Assembly (NCBI GenBank): GCA_015056655.1
Contig: SVFV01000007.1
Span: forward strand, 1-64,000
Origin: Butyrivibrio sp.
GTDB taxonomy: Bacteria > Bacillota > Clostridia > Lachnospirales > Lachnospiraceae
Reading direction: 5' to 3'
DNA: 64,000 nucleotides
Shown here: in pieces, positions 7,710 to 15,868 of the stretch
Numbering within the stretch: the stretch's first letter is position 1
How the letters are laid out: every line of letters begins with the position of its first letter
Notes under the pieces: generated by a model
Seen by the model: only the letters and a program-made list of their open reading frames with translations
Databases searched by the model: none
What the model was told of the DNA's origin: nothing
Program-made: the position numbers and the translations under genes

Positions 7710-8471
7710 ATGCTAAAGACATTAAAGAAAGTTGTGGTAATAATTCTGGCTACTTTGGGAGTGTTGTTTATAGCTCTGATGTTAATGCCCGATGATGAAG
7801 AGACTGACGATACAGTAGAGACTGTGGCAGAACAGGAAGACGGTGAAACAGATGTCACCGAGGAAGCAGATGTACCTGAAGATGTGCAAGAAGATGAAGC
7901 TGCAACTGAAGAAAGTGTTGTAACAGACAATTCTGCAACGGAAGAATCCTCTGAGGATGCAGCATCCGACCAGGAAGAGGCGCAGACGACAGATGATTCC
8001 ACAGGCAATACAGTAACAGTTAGCATCCCCGATTCGGAGATACCGGACAGAGTACTTAATTTCAAAACCGTATCTCTTGATGGTGATGTTGTCACACAGG
8101 ATATTTTTGCTGATTACGATATAACAGTGGTTCATATCTGGGGAACCTTCTGCGGACCTTGCATAGCTGAAATGGGAGATTATGCTTCGTTTTATAAGGA
8201 ACTTCCGGATAATGTGAACCTGGTTGGCCTTATATGCGATGTTTATGATGGAATAGATAGTAATGTTTCTGATGCCAATGATATCTTAGGTGATGCAGGG
8301 GCAGAGTTCTTGAACATGAGAACAAGTGATGATCTGTATGATGTTACTGGTTCAATTCAGTATGTTCCTTCTTCATTTTTTGTAGACAGAGAGGGACATA
8401 TCATCGGTGAAATCATGGATGGCGCTAATTTTGAAATGACAAAGGAAAGGCTTGCGGGATATCTTAACTGA
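7710..8471 (+). CDS. membrane-anchored TlpA-like thioredoxin-fold protein
   Basis: This 253-residue protein has a single N-terminal membrane segment (VVVIILATLGVLFIALMLM, about residues 9-27) followed at once by PDDEE. A very acidic, threonine-rich linker of about 80 residues comes next. The C-terminal domain from about residue 110 is a TlpA/ResA-like thioredoxin fold with VVHIWGTFCGPC (C148 and C151 form the redox pair) and a cis-proline region YVPSSFFVD. It should act on the outer face of the membrane as a thiol-disulfide oxidoreductase. The next gene, clostripain, starts with almost the same membrane segment (ILAVLGVLFILLMLMPDDEE). The two genes probably form an operon and may act on the same substrates. 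Confidence 0.8.
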   Translation: MLKTLKKVVVIILATLGVLFIALMLMPDDEETDDTVETVAEQEDGETDVTEEADVPEDVQEDEAATEESVVTDNSATEESSEDAASDQEEAQTTDDSTGNTVTVSIPDSEIPDRVLNFKTVSLDGDVVTQDIFADYDITVVHIWGTFCGPCIAEMGDYASFYKELPDNVNLVGLICDVYDGIDSNVSDANDILGDAGAEFLNMRTSDDLYDVTGSIQYVPSSFFVDREGHIIGEIMDGANFEMTKERLAGYLN

Positions 8472-8529
8472 TATTAACTGAAAGCATCTTAAGTAAAGGT
8501 TATTTTGTTTTAGGGGAGGTCAGTAAGGT

Positions 8530-10200
8530 TTGAAACGTAAGGGCGGTTTTGGAAAAGTTATTGTCGGGATTCTTGCAGTGCTTGGAGTCCTTTTTATACT
8601 TCTTATGCTTATGCCGGATGATGAGGAGAGCATAGAAGAAAATGAGAAAGCAGGGACTGTGGCCAGCACACAGACTGAGGTTGTGAACCTTGATAGCAAC
8701 GCAGGTGAAGCTTCAAAAGGTGAAGTGCGCACTATCTCTGTTGGAAGTGATGCGAAGTCTGCAACCATCATGGTTTATATGAATGGATCTGATCTTGAGT
8801 CCGAGGCTGGAGAAGCGACAGAGGACATTTCTGAGATGCTAGCATCGGGAATTGGCGAAAACGTAAATGTGATCATTCAGACCATGGGAACAAAGGACTG
8901 GCAGAACTACGGAATTTCATCCAGTACTGCTCAGACCTACAAAATTGAAAATGGAGAGCTTGTTCTAGTAAGAGATAATCTTGGACAGCTTGACTGTACA
9001 TCTAAAGATACACTTTCTGAATTTATTGGTTTCTGCAAATCTAATTACGCTGCTGAAAGATATGTTTTCATTTTCTGGGATCATGGCGGCGGCCCTGTTT
9101 ATGGTTTTGGATATGATGAATGGCAGGAAGAGGATTCCAGCCTTACCATAGCTGAGATGTCAGCGGCTTTTTCTGAGCACAAGGATATACGTTTTGACAT
9201 AATCGGAATGGATTGCTGCATCATGGCTAATCTTGAGACCTGCTATGCGCTTGCGCCTTTCTGCAAATATTCTGTTTTATCTGAGGACTTCGAGTCAGGA
9301 CTTGGGTGGAGTTATACAACATGGATGAAGACCTTCGAAGAGAATCCTGGTATGTCTACACCTCTCCTTGGAAAAACCATAGTTGATGACATCATAAAGG
9401 ATAACGAGAATGAGTACGGTGGAGATTCTGCTTGTATTGGACTTTTCAATGAGTCTACAGCAAAGAATCTTTTCTCCGCATGGAAAGCTTACGCATACAA
9501 AAATGAGGATGCTCTTTTAAACAAGAATTACAGTAAGATACACATGGCAAAAGGCCGCTCTTATGGTGGATTCTGGGATATGTGGGGATCTGATGAAAGT
9601 AATGTTACTTTGTCCGATTACTACATTAGTGATATTTTGGCGCTTGTTGAAAGTATTGATAATAGCAGCGACGAGGCTAAGAGTCTTATGTCTGCGCTCA
9701 AGGCAGCAGTTGCTTATTATGGCCATACCTCTGATAAAAATGAGCTGACCGGAATGTCAGTGTCACTTCCTTATGGCGATTCATATTTCTATGAGAAATT
9801 AAAGACGGTCTACACTGATATAGATTTTGATGAGGAGTATATAAACTGGCTCGGACAATTCGTATCCACAGAAAGCTATGACGATTATTACAATTACGAC
9901 AGCTTTGAGGACAGCTGGAACGGCTGGGGCGAATATGAAGATGAATACGGCTGCAATATAAGTGGCGGCAACTGCCAGTACGGATATGACTATGACACAG
10001 GCGATTACTACGGAGATGAGGAAGAGGATTATTCCGACGGATGGATATATGATTCTGAGGAAGACATCTGGTATCTGTACGAGAATGATACCTTGTACCT
10101 GTATGATGAAGAGTCAGATACCATGTTCTATTACGATGAGTATGAGGATGCTATGTATTACTATGATGATGCAAGTGATGAATGGTATCTGGCAGAATAA
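8530..10200 (+). CDS. clostripain-family (C11) cysteine peptidase, membrane-anchored
   Basis: The protein has 556 residues from a TTG at 8530 with GGGGAGGT 9 nt upstream. Residues about 8-27 form a membrane anchor ending LMLMPDDEE, shared with the preceding thioredoxin-like protein. The peptidase domain shows FWDHGGGP with H185 and GMDCCIM with C230 as the likely catalytic pair of family C11, plus the typical opening TIMVYMNGSDLES. Clostripains cleave after arginine. Specificity here is inferred. The last 100 residues are strikingly rich in Tyr, Asp and Glu (for example DTMFYYDEYEDAMYYYDD) and end at the C-terminus. The tail may bind calcium or the cell wall. The fold suggests a surface-tethered protease. 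Confidence 0.85.
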   Translation: MKRKGGFGKVIVGILAVLGVLFILLMLMPDDEESIEENEKAGTVASTQTEVVNLDSNAGEASKGEVRTISVGSDAKSATIMVYMNGSDLESEAGEATEDISEMLASGIGENVNVIIQTMGTKDWQNYGISSSTAQTYKIENGELVLVRDNLGQLDCTSKDTLSEFIGFCKSNYAAERYVFIFWDHGGGPVYGFGYDEWQEEDSSLTIAEMSAAFSEHKDIRFDIIGMDCCIMANLETCYALAPFCKYSVLSEDFESGLGWSYTTWMKTFEENPGMSTPLLGKTIVDDIIKDNENEYGGDSACIGLFNESTAKNLFSAWKAYAYKNEDALLNKNYSKIHMAKGRSYGGFWDMWGSDESNVTLSDYYISDILALVESIDNSSDEAKSLMSALKAAVAYYGHTSDKNELTGMSVSLPYGDSYFYEKLKTVYTDIDFDEEYINWLGQFVSTESYDDYYNYDSFEDSWNGWGEYEDEYGCNISGGNCQYGYDYDTGDYYGDEEEDYSDGWIYDSEEDIWYLYENDTLYLYDEESDTMFYYDEYEDAMYYYDDASDEWYLAE

Positions 10201-10215
10201 AGAAAGCGTGGCGGT

Positions 10216-11094
10216 ATGCATTTTGTAGATGCGAAGGGGATACTTACTACGAATGATGGCCGCTGTGGAATGAACATCTACAGGGGATGTACCCATGGCT
10301 GTATTTATTGTGACAGTAGAAGTAAGTGTTACCAGTTCACACATCCTTTTGAGGATATAGAGGTCAAACAGAATGCACCTAGGCTGCTTGAATCGGCACT
10401 TAAATCCAAAAGGAAAAAGTGCATGATTGGAACTGGCTCTATGTCTGATCCATACATGCACTGTGAAGAGCAGCTCCACATGACAAGGCAGTGCCTTGAG
10501 ATTATCAAAAAGTATGAGTTTGGAGTGGCTATTCAGACAAAATCCGACAGGATACTAAATGATATAGATTTACTTGATGAGATAAATAAAACCTCCAAGG
10601 CTGTAGTGCAGATGACGCTCACAACCTATGATGATGAGCTTTGCAGCATTTTGGAGCCAAATGTTTGTAATACCAAAAGGCGTATTGAAGTTCTTGAAAA
10701 AATGCAGGAGAGGGGCATTCCAACGATTGTATGGCTGACTCCGATTTTGCCATTTATAAATGATACTGAGGAAAATATCAGGCAGATACTTGAGGAATGT
10801 GTGCGCGTAGGCGTTAAGGGAATAATAGTTTTTGGAATTGGACTAACCCTTAGAGATGGCGACAGGGAGTATTTTTACGCAGCACTTGATAAGCATTTTC
10901 CAGGGCTAAAAAAGAAATATATCGAGACATACGGAAATGCTTATGATGTTCCTAGTCCTAATTCTAAAGCGCTATATGGAATTTTGAGAGATATATGCAG
11001 GAAAAACAATATGATGTACAAGCCAGATGACTGCTTTGCATATATGAATGAGTTTCCAGAGAAATATCAGCAGATTAGTTTATTCGATTTGTAA
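10216..11094 (+). CDS. SPL-family radical SAM protein
   Basis: The protein has 292 residues and starts 16 bp after the clostripain stop. The iron-sulfur motif reads YRGCTHGCIYC with C25, C29 and C32 in the C-x3-C-x2-C pattern. The surrounding NIYRGCTHGC and IGTGSMSDPYMHCEE match the spore photoproduct lyase-like (SplB/Rv2578c) group of radical SAM proteins. Members lacking the SplB C-terminal cysteine and tyrosine partners are of unknown activity, so DNA repair is not established. The C-terminus YQQISLFDL is a typical ending in this group. The start ATG has a GTGGCGG-like weak site and may depend on coupling to the upstream gene. Confidence 0.8.
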   Translation: MHFVDAKGILTTNDGRCGMNIYRGCTHGCIYCDSRSKCYQFTHPFEDIEVKQNAPRLLESALKSKRKKCMIGTGSMSDPYMHCEEQLHMTRQCLEIIKKYEFGVAIQTKSDRILNDIDLLDEINKTSKAVVQMTLTTYDDELCSILEPNVCNTKRRIEVLEKMQERGIPTIVWLTPILPFINDTEENIRQILEECVRVGVKGIIVFGIGLTLRDGDREYFYAALDKHFPGLKKKYIETYGNAYDVPSPNSKALYGILRDICRKNNMMYKPDDCFAYMNEFPEKYQQISLFDL

Positions 11095-11170
11095 GTTATT
11101 AAGTTAGAAATACTTTTGAGGGGAAAATAGTAGTTCGACAACTATAAATTATTACTTATCGGAGGACAGT

Positions 11171-11659
11171 ATGATCAGACTTCAAAGGATGACTAGAGAG
11201 TTGTGTCATGAACTATTCAAGGGGTGGGAGAATGACAAGGCTACTTTTATGGACATGTCGTCATTCAAGCCCTTTGTGTACAGGGAGGAGGCAGTCAACA
11301 GGTATTTCGACTCAAAGCAGAAGGATTCACGAATCTTCTTTGCAATAATGCTGGATGACAAGCCGATTGGTGAATTGCAGTTAAAAGAAGTGGATATGTA
11401 CAACAAGGAATGCTCAATGAGTATCCATCTGCAAAATGACAGCTTCAAAGGAAAAGGCTACGGAACGGAGGCTGAAAGGCTGGCACTTAAATATGCCTTT
11501 GAAGAGCTTGGGATGAATACGATTTATGCTGATACTGTCATTAAGAATGTGCGAAGCCAGCATATCCTTAATAAGCTTGGATTTGAGTTTTACAGGGCAG
11601 ATGGCGACTTTAAATTCTATCGCTTAGAAAAAGGCAGATGTTTGGGACAGGCAACATAA
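11171..11659 (+). CDS. GNAT-family N-acetyltransferase (RimJ/RimL-like)
   Basis: This 162-residue protein has the GNAT fold signatures of the Acetyltransf_3 group. The acetyl-CoA loop reads GKGYGTEAERLALKYAFEELG (about residues 95-115, with the R/Q-x-x-G-x-G/A signature as KGKGYGTEA). The motif B region reads VIKNVRSQHILNKLGFEF. The substrate may be a protein N-terminus or an amine, and the sequence does not decide. A good GGAGGA site precedes the ATG. The isochorismatase-like gene starts 15 bp downstream, so the two are probably co-transcribed. Confidence 0.85.
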   Translation: MIRLQRMTRELCHELFKGWENDKATFMDMSSFKPFVYREEAVNRYFDSKQKDSRIFFAIMLDDKPIGELQLKEVDMYNKECSMSIHLQNDSFKGKGYGTEAERLALKYAFEELGMNTIYADTVIKNVRSQHILNKLGFEFYRADGDFKFYRLEKGRCLGQAT

Positions 11660-11674
11660 GAAGGAGAACGGCAA

Positions 11675-12208
11675 ATGACATTGCTAGTTATTGACGTACA
11701 AAAGGGTATTACTGATGAAAGGCTTTTCGAATTTGAGAAGGTAAAGTCAAACATAAAGGAGCTTATTGGAAGGGCAAGGCAGAACCATAAGGAAGTTATA
11801 TTTGTCCAGCATGATGATGGTCCGGGAACTGGTTTTTCTGTAGGGGATGAGGATTTTGAAATTCATGAGGAGTTCACTCCTGAATGGAATGAGAAGATTT
11901 ATACAAAGGATGTAAACAGTGCTCTTCATCCGTCAACCAAGCTTCTTAGCTATCTGCAGGAAAAGGGTGAGGACACTATAATGGTGGTTGGACTTCAGAC
12001 TAATTTCTGCATAGATGCGACTATAAGGACAGGTTTTGACAATGGCCTTGAGGTGATCGTTCCAGAATATACCAATTCTACTTTTGGCAATGAATACATG
12101 GATAAGGAAACTTGTTACCATTATTACAATGAGTTTTTATGGCCAACAAGGTTTGCTAAATGCGTTTCAATGGATGAGGCAAGGAAACTGATAAGTCAGC
12201 CTGTTTAA
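11675..12208 (+). CDS. isochorismatase-family cysteine hydrolase
   Basis: This 177-residue protein starts MTLLVIDVQKGI, where D7 is the expected acidic member of the catalytic triad. The nucleophile lies in VGLQTNFCIDATIRTG (C near residue 112), in the usual cis-peptide-cysteine position. The lysine of the triad is probably in EKIYTKDVNSAL. Family members hydrolyse nicotinamide, isochorismate, ureidoacrylate or other amides, and the specificity is not visible here. It follows the GNAT gene with a strong AAGGAGA site, and a terminator lies 60 bp downstream. Confidence 0.85.
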   Translation: MTLLVIDVQKGITDERLFEFEKVKSNIKELIGRARQNHKEVIFVQHDDGPGTGFSVGDEDFEIHEEFTPEWNEKIYTKDVNSALHPSTKLLSYLQEKGEDTIMVVGLQTNFCIDATIRTGFDNGLEVIVPEYTNSTFGNEYMDKETCYHYYNEFLWPTRFAKCVSMDEARKLISQPV

Positions 12209-12269
12209 GCAATTTTTGCTTGTTGATAAGTTATGATTTATTTAGTAACATATTGAAGTTGGATTATTG

Positions 12270-12311
12270 CACTGGTGTGCTGAAAGTAATATCTCAGCCG
12301 CCAGTGTTTTT
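12270..12311 (+). terminator. rho-independent terminator
   Basis: The stem CACTGG...TGCTGA pairs with TCAGC...CCAGTG at 12270-12306 and is followed by TTTTT. It lies between the isochorismatase-like gene and the NSS transporter gene and should insulate them. Confidence 0.7.
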
Positions 12312-12402
12312 GTGTCTCTGACATCTAGGGAGAGGGGACCAGATATGGAATCCTGATGTCTGGATACTGATAATAAAAAGAGAGGGTATTTGGGGTGTAA
12401 CT

Positions 12403-13773
12403 ATGAAAGAACGTGAATCAATTGGAAGCAGACTGGGGTTTATTCTGCTTTCAGCAGGATGTGCGATAGGAATCGGAAATGTGTGGCGATTCCCGTACAT
12501 GGTTGGTGAGAACGGCGGAGGACTTTTTGTACTTGTGTATGTACTGTTCCTCATGATACTCGGAGTGCCGATTCTTACAATGGAATACGCTATCGGAAGG
12601 TCGAGCAGATTAAGTGTCCTTTCAGCGTTTAAGAAGCTGGAGCCTAAAGGCAGCAAGTGGCATATTTATGGCTATTTTGCAATTGCAGGTAACTATATAC
12701 TTCTTATGTTTTACTCAGTGGTTTCAGGCTGGATATTAAGATATTTTGTTCTGTCAGTGATTGGAGCATTTGAGGGACAAAGCCCTGAGGGGATTGAAGC
12801 AATCTATCAGGAGATGATGGCAAGTCCCAGAATACTCATTACCTTTATGGGACTGACAATGCTTATAACTGTGCTCATCACATCCATGGGACTTGAGAAG
12901 GGCGTTGAGAAGATTACCAAGATAATGATGATCATGCTTATTCTCATTATGATCGGTCTTGGAATTAAATCTCTGACACTTCCTCATTCAGCTGAAGGTG
13001 TGAGATTTTATCTGATGCCCAGTATTGAGAATGTGAAAAAGGTAGGCGTTGGGAATGTACTTTATGGTGCGCTGAATCAGAGCTTTTTCACACTGAGCCT
13101 TGGAATCGGTGGTATGGAGATTTTTGGAAGCTATATCAAGAAGGACAGAAGCCTTGTGGGAGAGGCTATGCTGGTAGCAGGCCTTGATACTTTTGTCGCT
13201 ATCGTGGCAGGACTTATCACAATCCCTGCATGCTTTTCCTTTGGCGTAGCACCTGATAAGGGACCAAGCCTTATTTTCCTTTCACTGCCCAATGTATTTG
13301 CAGCTATGAAGGGTGGAAGAATTATCGGAAGTCTTTTCTTCCTGTTCATGTATTTTGCAGCTCTATCCACTATGGTTGGCGTGTTTGAAAATGATGTCAG
13401 CTTTTCAATCGATCTTTTAGGATATGACAGAAAAAAAGCTGCTCTTTTCGCAGGCATTGTCATTACACTGGGTTCAATTCCCTGTGCGCTTGGATTTAAC
13501 CTGTGGAGCAGCTTCCAGCCTCTTAAGGCAGGCAATACTATTATGGATTTAGAGGACTTCTTTGTAAGTAATCTTCTTCTTCCTATTGGTTCACTTATCT
13601 GTTGCCTGTTCTGTACAAGTAAGTACGGATGGGGCTTCGATAACTATATTGAAGAAGTAAACAGCGGCGTTGGAATTAAGATGAGCCTTGCACTGAAGTG
13701 GTACTTCAAGATTGTACTTCCTGCAATTCTCATATTCCTTGCTGTGTATGGTCTTTGGAGTTATTTTGCGTAA
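12403..13773 (+). CDS. sodium-dependent transporter, NSS/SNF family
   Basis: This 456-residue integral membrane protein starts with the NSS hallmark SRLGFILLSAGCAIGIGNVWRFPY across transmembrane segment 1 (residues 8-31), including the unwound GIGNVWRFPY region that binds sodium and substrate. Further signatures are NGGGLFVLVY and EYAIGRSS. Eleven or twelve hydrophobic segments are visible, in line with bacterial 11-TM members such as LeuT relatives and MhsT. The likely substrate is an amino acid taken up with sodium. The coding end overlaps the convergent MutS-like gene by 44 bp. The ATG follows GGTATTTGGGG and about 90 bp of leader after the upstream terminator. Confidence 0.9.
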   Translation: MKERESIGSRLGFILLSAGCAIGIGNVWRFPYMVGENGGGLFVLVYVLFLMILGVPILTMEYAIGRSSRLSVLSAFKKLEPKGSKWHIYGYFAIAGNYILLMFYSVVSGWILRYFVLSVIGAFEGQSPEGIEAIYQEMMASPRILITFMGLTMLITVLITSMGLEKGVEKITKIMMIMLILIMIGLGIKSLTLPHSAEGVRFYLMPSIENVKKVGVGNVLYGALNQSFFTLSLGIGGMEIFGSYIKKDRSLVGEAMLVAGLDTFVAIVAGLITIPACFSFGVAPDKGPSLIFLSLPNVFAAMKGGRIIGSLFFLFMYFAALSTMVGVFENDVSFSIDLLGYDRKKAALFAGIVITLGSIPCALGFNLWSSFQPLKAGNTIMDLEDFFVSNLLLPIGSLICCLFCTSKYGWGFDNYIEEVNSGVGIKMSLALKWYFKIVLPAILIFLAVYGLWSYFA

Positions 13774-15460
13774 GCATCTCGTAAGTAACACCATATTTTT
13801 CTGCGATATCCGCTGCGTAGGAGAGACCTACAGGCGGAGCAAGCTTGACCTTGTAGGAACGAACTCCATTTTCAGAAGCCACGATAAGTGATGCGGCTTT
13901 GGATTTTACGGATTCATCATTAAGTTCGTCTATGTCATAAGCCAGCTTGTGCATATGTGTGTTGTAAATTGTTCGGCAGCCCTTTCCAAGGATTGCCTTT
14001 GAGCAGTCTCTTGCTATGAAATAGCCTTCCTCAAATGATGTGGTTGAGAAGGTTTCATTAAGTAGCAGGAGACTGTTTTTTGTTGCCTCGGTAAAGAGGG
14101 TTCTAAATCTCTTGCACTCTTCGCCTAGTCTTCCGAGGTCCATTGTCTGGTCTTCATCTGCAGGGAAGTGAGTATAAATCGCATCCACAGGCAGATAATC
14201 AAAGCTTTCTCCCGGTACATAGATTCCGCCCTGAGCAAGGAAGAAGAGTTGACCGATTGCCTGAGTGATTGTGGTTTTTCCTCCTCTGTTTGCACCTGTT
14301 AGCATATACAGGCAGTGCTCGTCAGAAAAGTCCAGATCATTTGTCACGATAGGCTCACTTTCTGAAAGGTCAGCCTGAAGAAGCTTCATGTTATAGATGC
14401 CTTTTGCATCCATGGATTTATCTTTTGCTTCATCAGATGTGTATACATGGGGCTTGCAGAAGCTAAATCCCCTGGCCTGAAGCTTTTCAACATATTCAGC
14501 CCATCTGATGTAATACATGAACTCAGGCATAAGGTCGGTGATGTCGGTGATTGTGAGCATGGTGTATTTGTTAAGGACATCGCGAAGATGCTTAGCTGTA
14601 CTGCTTAGCATCCTGTCAGTAATATCATCCATGTACCGTGTGATGCTTCTTGTAGTTGTGTCAGCTTCGGATATGTACTTAAGGCTCATAAGTGCCATGG
14701 GGCTAAAAGCAGGGAATACAAAGGGCTGATCGCAGCCAAATGGCTTCTTTGCTGAAAACTCATCAAACTTGTAGTCGCCGTCCCATTCGTTACCGTTCTG
14801 GATATTGTCTTTTCCTGAAACTCTGTCTATGAAATGGCTAACGATATGTGACTTGGAAAATGGCTTGTTATTTATTGAAACCACGCCGATTCCGCATGCC
14901 TCAAAGCGCTCGTTTAAGTTGATGCCGACAGTGACACTTTTGATATTCTGAGTGTCAGCGCGAAGCATACTTATATCCTTTTTAAGACCGTCATAGCCGT
15001 TGTCAGTATAGAGTCTATGGACAAAATCCTTGAGGGCAATGAGACCTTCTGATTTGATGTCGGCAGTAGAGAGGCAATCATAGATTGAATCAAGACACTG
15101 GATGTAATCGTTGATTTCCTCAAGCCTGTGAAGAAGATCCCAGATGCCAGCTTCGTGGTCATGGTCATGCTTGTAGCTTCCGTAATCTCTAAGGAAATTT
15201 ATTCTGTCAAAAAGAGCGATTATCTTTTCTCTCATGGCGCGGTTGTGCATAAGGTCATCAAAGATGTCGCTTCTGTACTTTGCATTCTCCGGGGAGTCTG
15301 TCATCATGCTCATTACATTGTAAATATAGGTCTGCTCATTTTTTTGATCAGACAAGAGTGTGACTATGTTATCCATGCCAATATCATGGACGGTGACTTC
15401 GTTTAGTTTATTGAATTTTAGATTGTGATCTGGGAATAAAAGACTAATTTTTTCTGCCAT
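13730..15460 (-). CDS. MutS-like ATPase (MutS domain V protein)
   Basis: This 576-residue protein ends in a MutS-type ABC ATPase. The Walker A is TGANRGGKTTITQ (about residue 392), the Walker B region reads LLLLNETFSTTSFEEG, and the H-loop is YNTHMHKLAYDID. The N-terminal 380 residues are helical and lack the MutS mismatch-recognition domain with its F-x-E motif. No Smr endonuclease domain of the MutS2 kind is seen. The Walker A has ANRGGK in place of the usual PNMGGK, and the Walker B has N-E in place of D-E. Such short MutS homologues are found alone in Firmicutes and their role is unknown, so mismatch repair should not be assumed. It converges on the NSS transporter with a 44-bp tail overlap. 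Confidence 0.8.
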   Translation of the reverse strand: MAEKISLLFPDHNLKFNKLNEVTVHDIGMDNIVTLLSDQKNEQTYIYNVMSMMTDSPENAKYRSDIFDDLMHNRAMREKIIALFDRINFLRDYGSYKHDHDHEAGIWDLLHRLEEINDYIQCLDSIYDCLSTADIKSEGLIALKDFVHRLYTDNGYDGLKKDISMLRADTQNIKSVTVGINLNERFEACGIGVVSINNKPFSKSHIVSHFIDRVSGKDNIQNGNEWDGDYKFDEFSAKKPFGCDQPFVFPAFSPMALMSLKYISEADTTTRSITRYMDDITDRMLSSTAKHLRDVLNKYTMLTITDITDLMPEFMYYIRWAEYVEKLQARGFSFCKPHVYTSDEAKDKSMDAKGIYNMKLLQADLSESEPIVTNDLDFSDEHCLYMLTGANRGGKTTITQAIGQLFFLAQGGIYVPGESFDYLPVDAIYTHFPADEDQTMDLGRLGEECKRFRTLFTEATKNSLLLLNETFSTTSFEEGYFIARDCSKAILGKGCRTIYNTHMHKLAYDIDELNDESVKSKAASLIVASENGVRSYKVKLAPPVGLSYAADIAEKYGVTYEMLTQNNSKDHTQQGI

Positions 15461-15587
15461 GGCTGTATGTGTTTTGTCTCCTTATGATGACTGATGGGAT
15501 ATGTGATGATGCACCAATTCAGCATTTGTCTATAGAATTATTCTAAAGAAATAGCATGGTTTTTACAACAAAAGTATATATTTATAC

Positions 15588-15627
15588 TTGCGATAAGAAC
15601 AATTAGACGATAATATAAAATATCGTC
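15588..15627 (+). promoter_or_regulatory. promoter with overlapping palindrome, upstream of leader-methyltransferase
   Basis: TTGCGA at 15588-15593 and TAATAT at 15611-15616 are separated by 17 bp. The -10 sits inside the inverted repeat GACGATA (15606-15612) and TATCGTC (15621-15627), a likely repressor site. Transcription would start near 15623, giving a leader of about 245 nt. Confidence 0.6.
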
Positions 15628-15641
15628 AGACAAATTTAAAA

Positions 15642-15826
15642 GTTGTGTATTTGAAAATATACGACTCAATGGACATAACAGGAGTGCGAAATGAGAACAC
15701 GAGGTAACTACTCGGTGCAGCTATAAAGCTGACAGCGGTTGTATCGAGGTTAATTGTTCTAAAGCTGCCAGAAGCTGCACCGACAAATAATGAATAGAGA
15801 ATCATGAAAAATGATTCTGAGAACAA
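15642..15826 (+). promoter_or_regulatory. structured leader with alternative pairings upstream of methyltransferase
   Basis: Four stems are visible. GTTGTGTAT pairs with ATATACGAC at 15642-15665. TCGGTGCAGCT at 15712-15722 pairs perfectly with AGCTGCACCGA at 15773-15783, and this stem is extended inward by CTGACAGC/GCTGCCAG. AGAATCAT pairs with ATGATTCT at 15798-15818. TTGTTCT at 15754-15760, in the apical loop of the long stem, can pair either with AGAACA at 15694-15699 inside the leader ORF or with AGAACAA at 15820-15826. None of the stems is followed by a T run, so this is not a simple intrinsic terminator. The long stem covers codons 8-11 of the leader peptide. Together with that peptide it looks like a ribosome-controlled switch. 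Confidence 0.5.
15691..15726 (+). CDS. putative 11-residue leader peptide MRTRGNYSVQL
   Basis: A short ORF starts with ATG at 15691 and stops with TAA at 15724. It has an ideal ribosome binding site, AGGAG at 15680-15684, six bases upstream. It lies about 70 bp after the predicted transcription start and 142 bp before the methyltransferase start. The peptide begins Met-Arg-Thr-Arg, which contains the Arg-X-Arg pattern that causes macrolide-dependent ribosome arrest in ErmD-type leaders (established for MRLR). Its last codons form one arm of a long RNA stem. The ORF, its binding site and the stems are seen directly. Drug-induced arrest is inference. A chance short ORF is possible. Confidence 0.5.
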   Translation: MRTRGNYSVQL

Positions 15827-15868
15827 CATGGTAAAGCACAAAAAACATTATTTGAATAGGAGCAGATT

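Noticed and set aside
7556-8095. Serine-rich 179-codon frame on the minus strand
   Set aside because: It is antisense to the acidic linker of the TlpA-like gene. The serine-rich composition is the shadow of Glu/Asp/Thr codons.
12312-12402. Possible glycine-type riboswitch ahead of the NSS transporter
   Set aside because: AGGGAGAGG and a CCAGATAT/ATGTCTGG stem recall a glycine aptamer, but the conserved CCGAAGG-type segment is missing and there is no expression platform.
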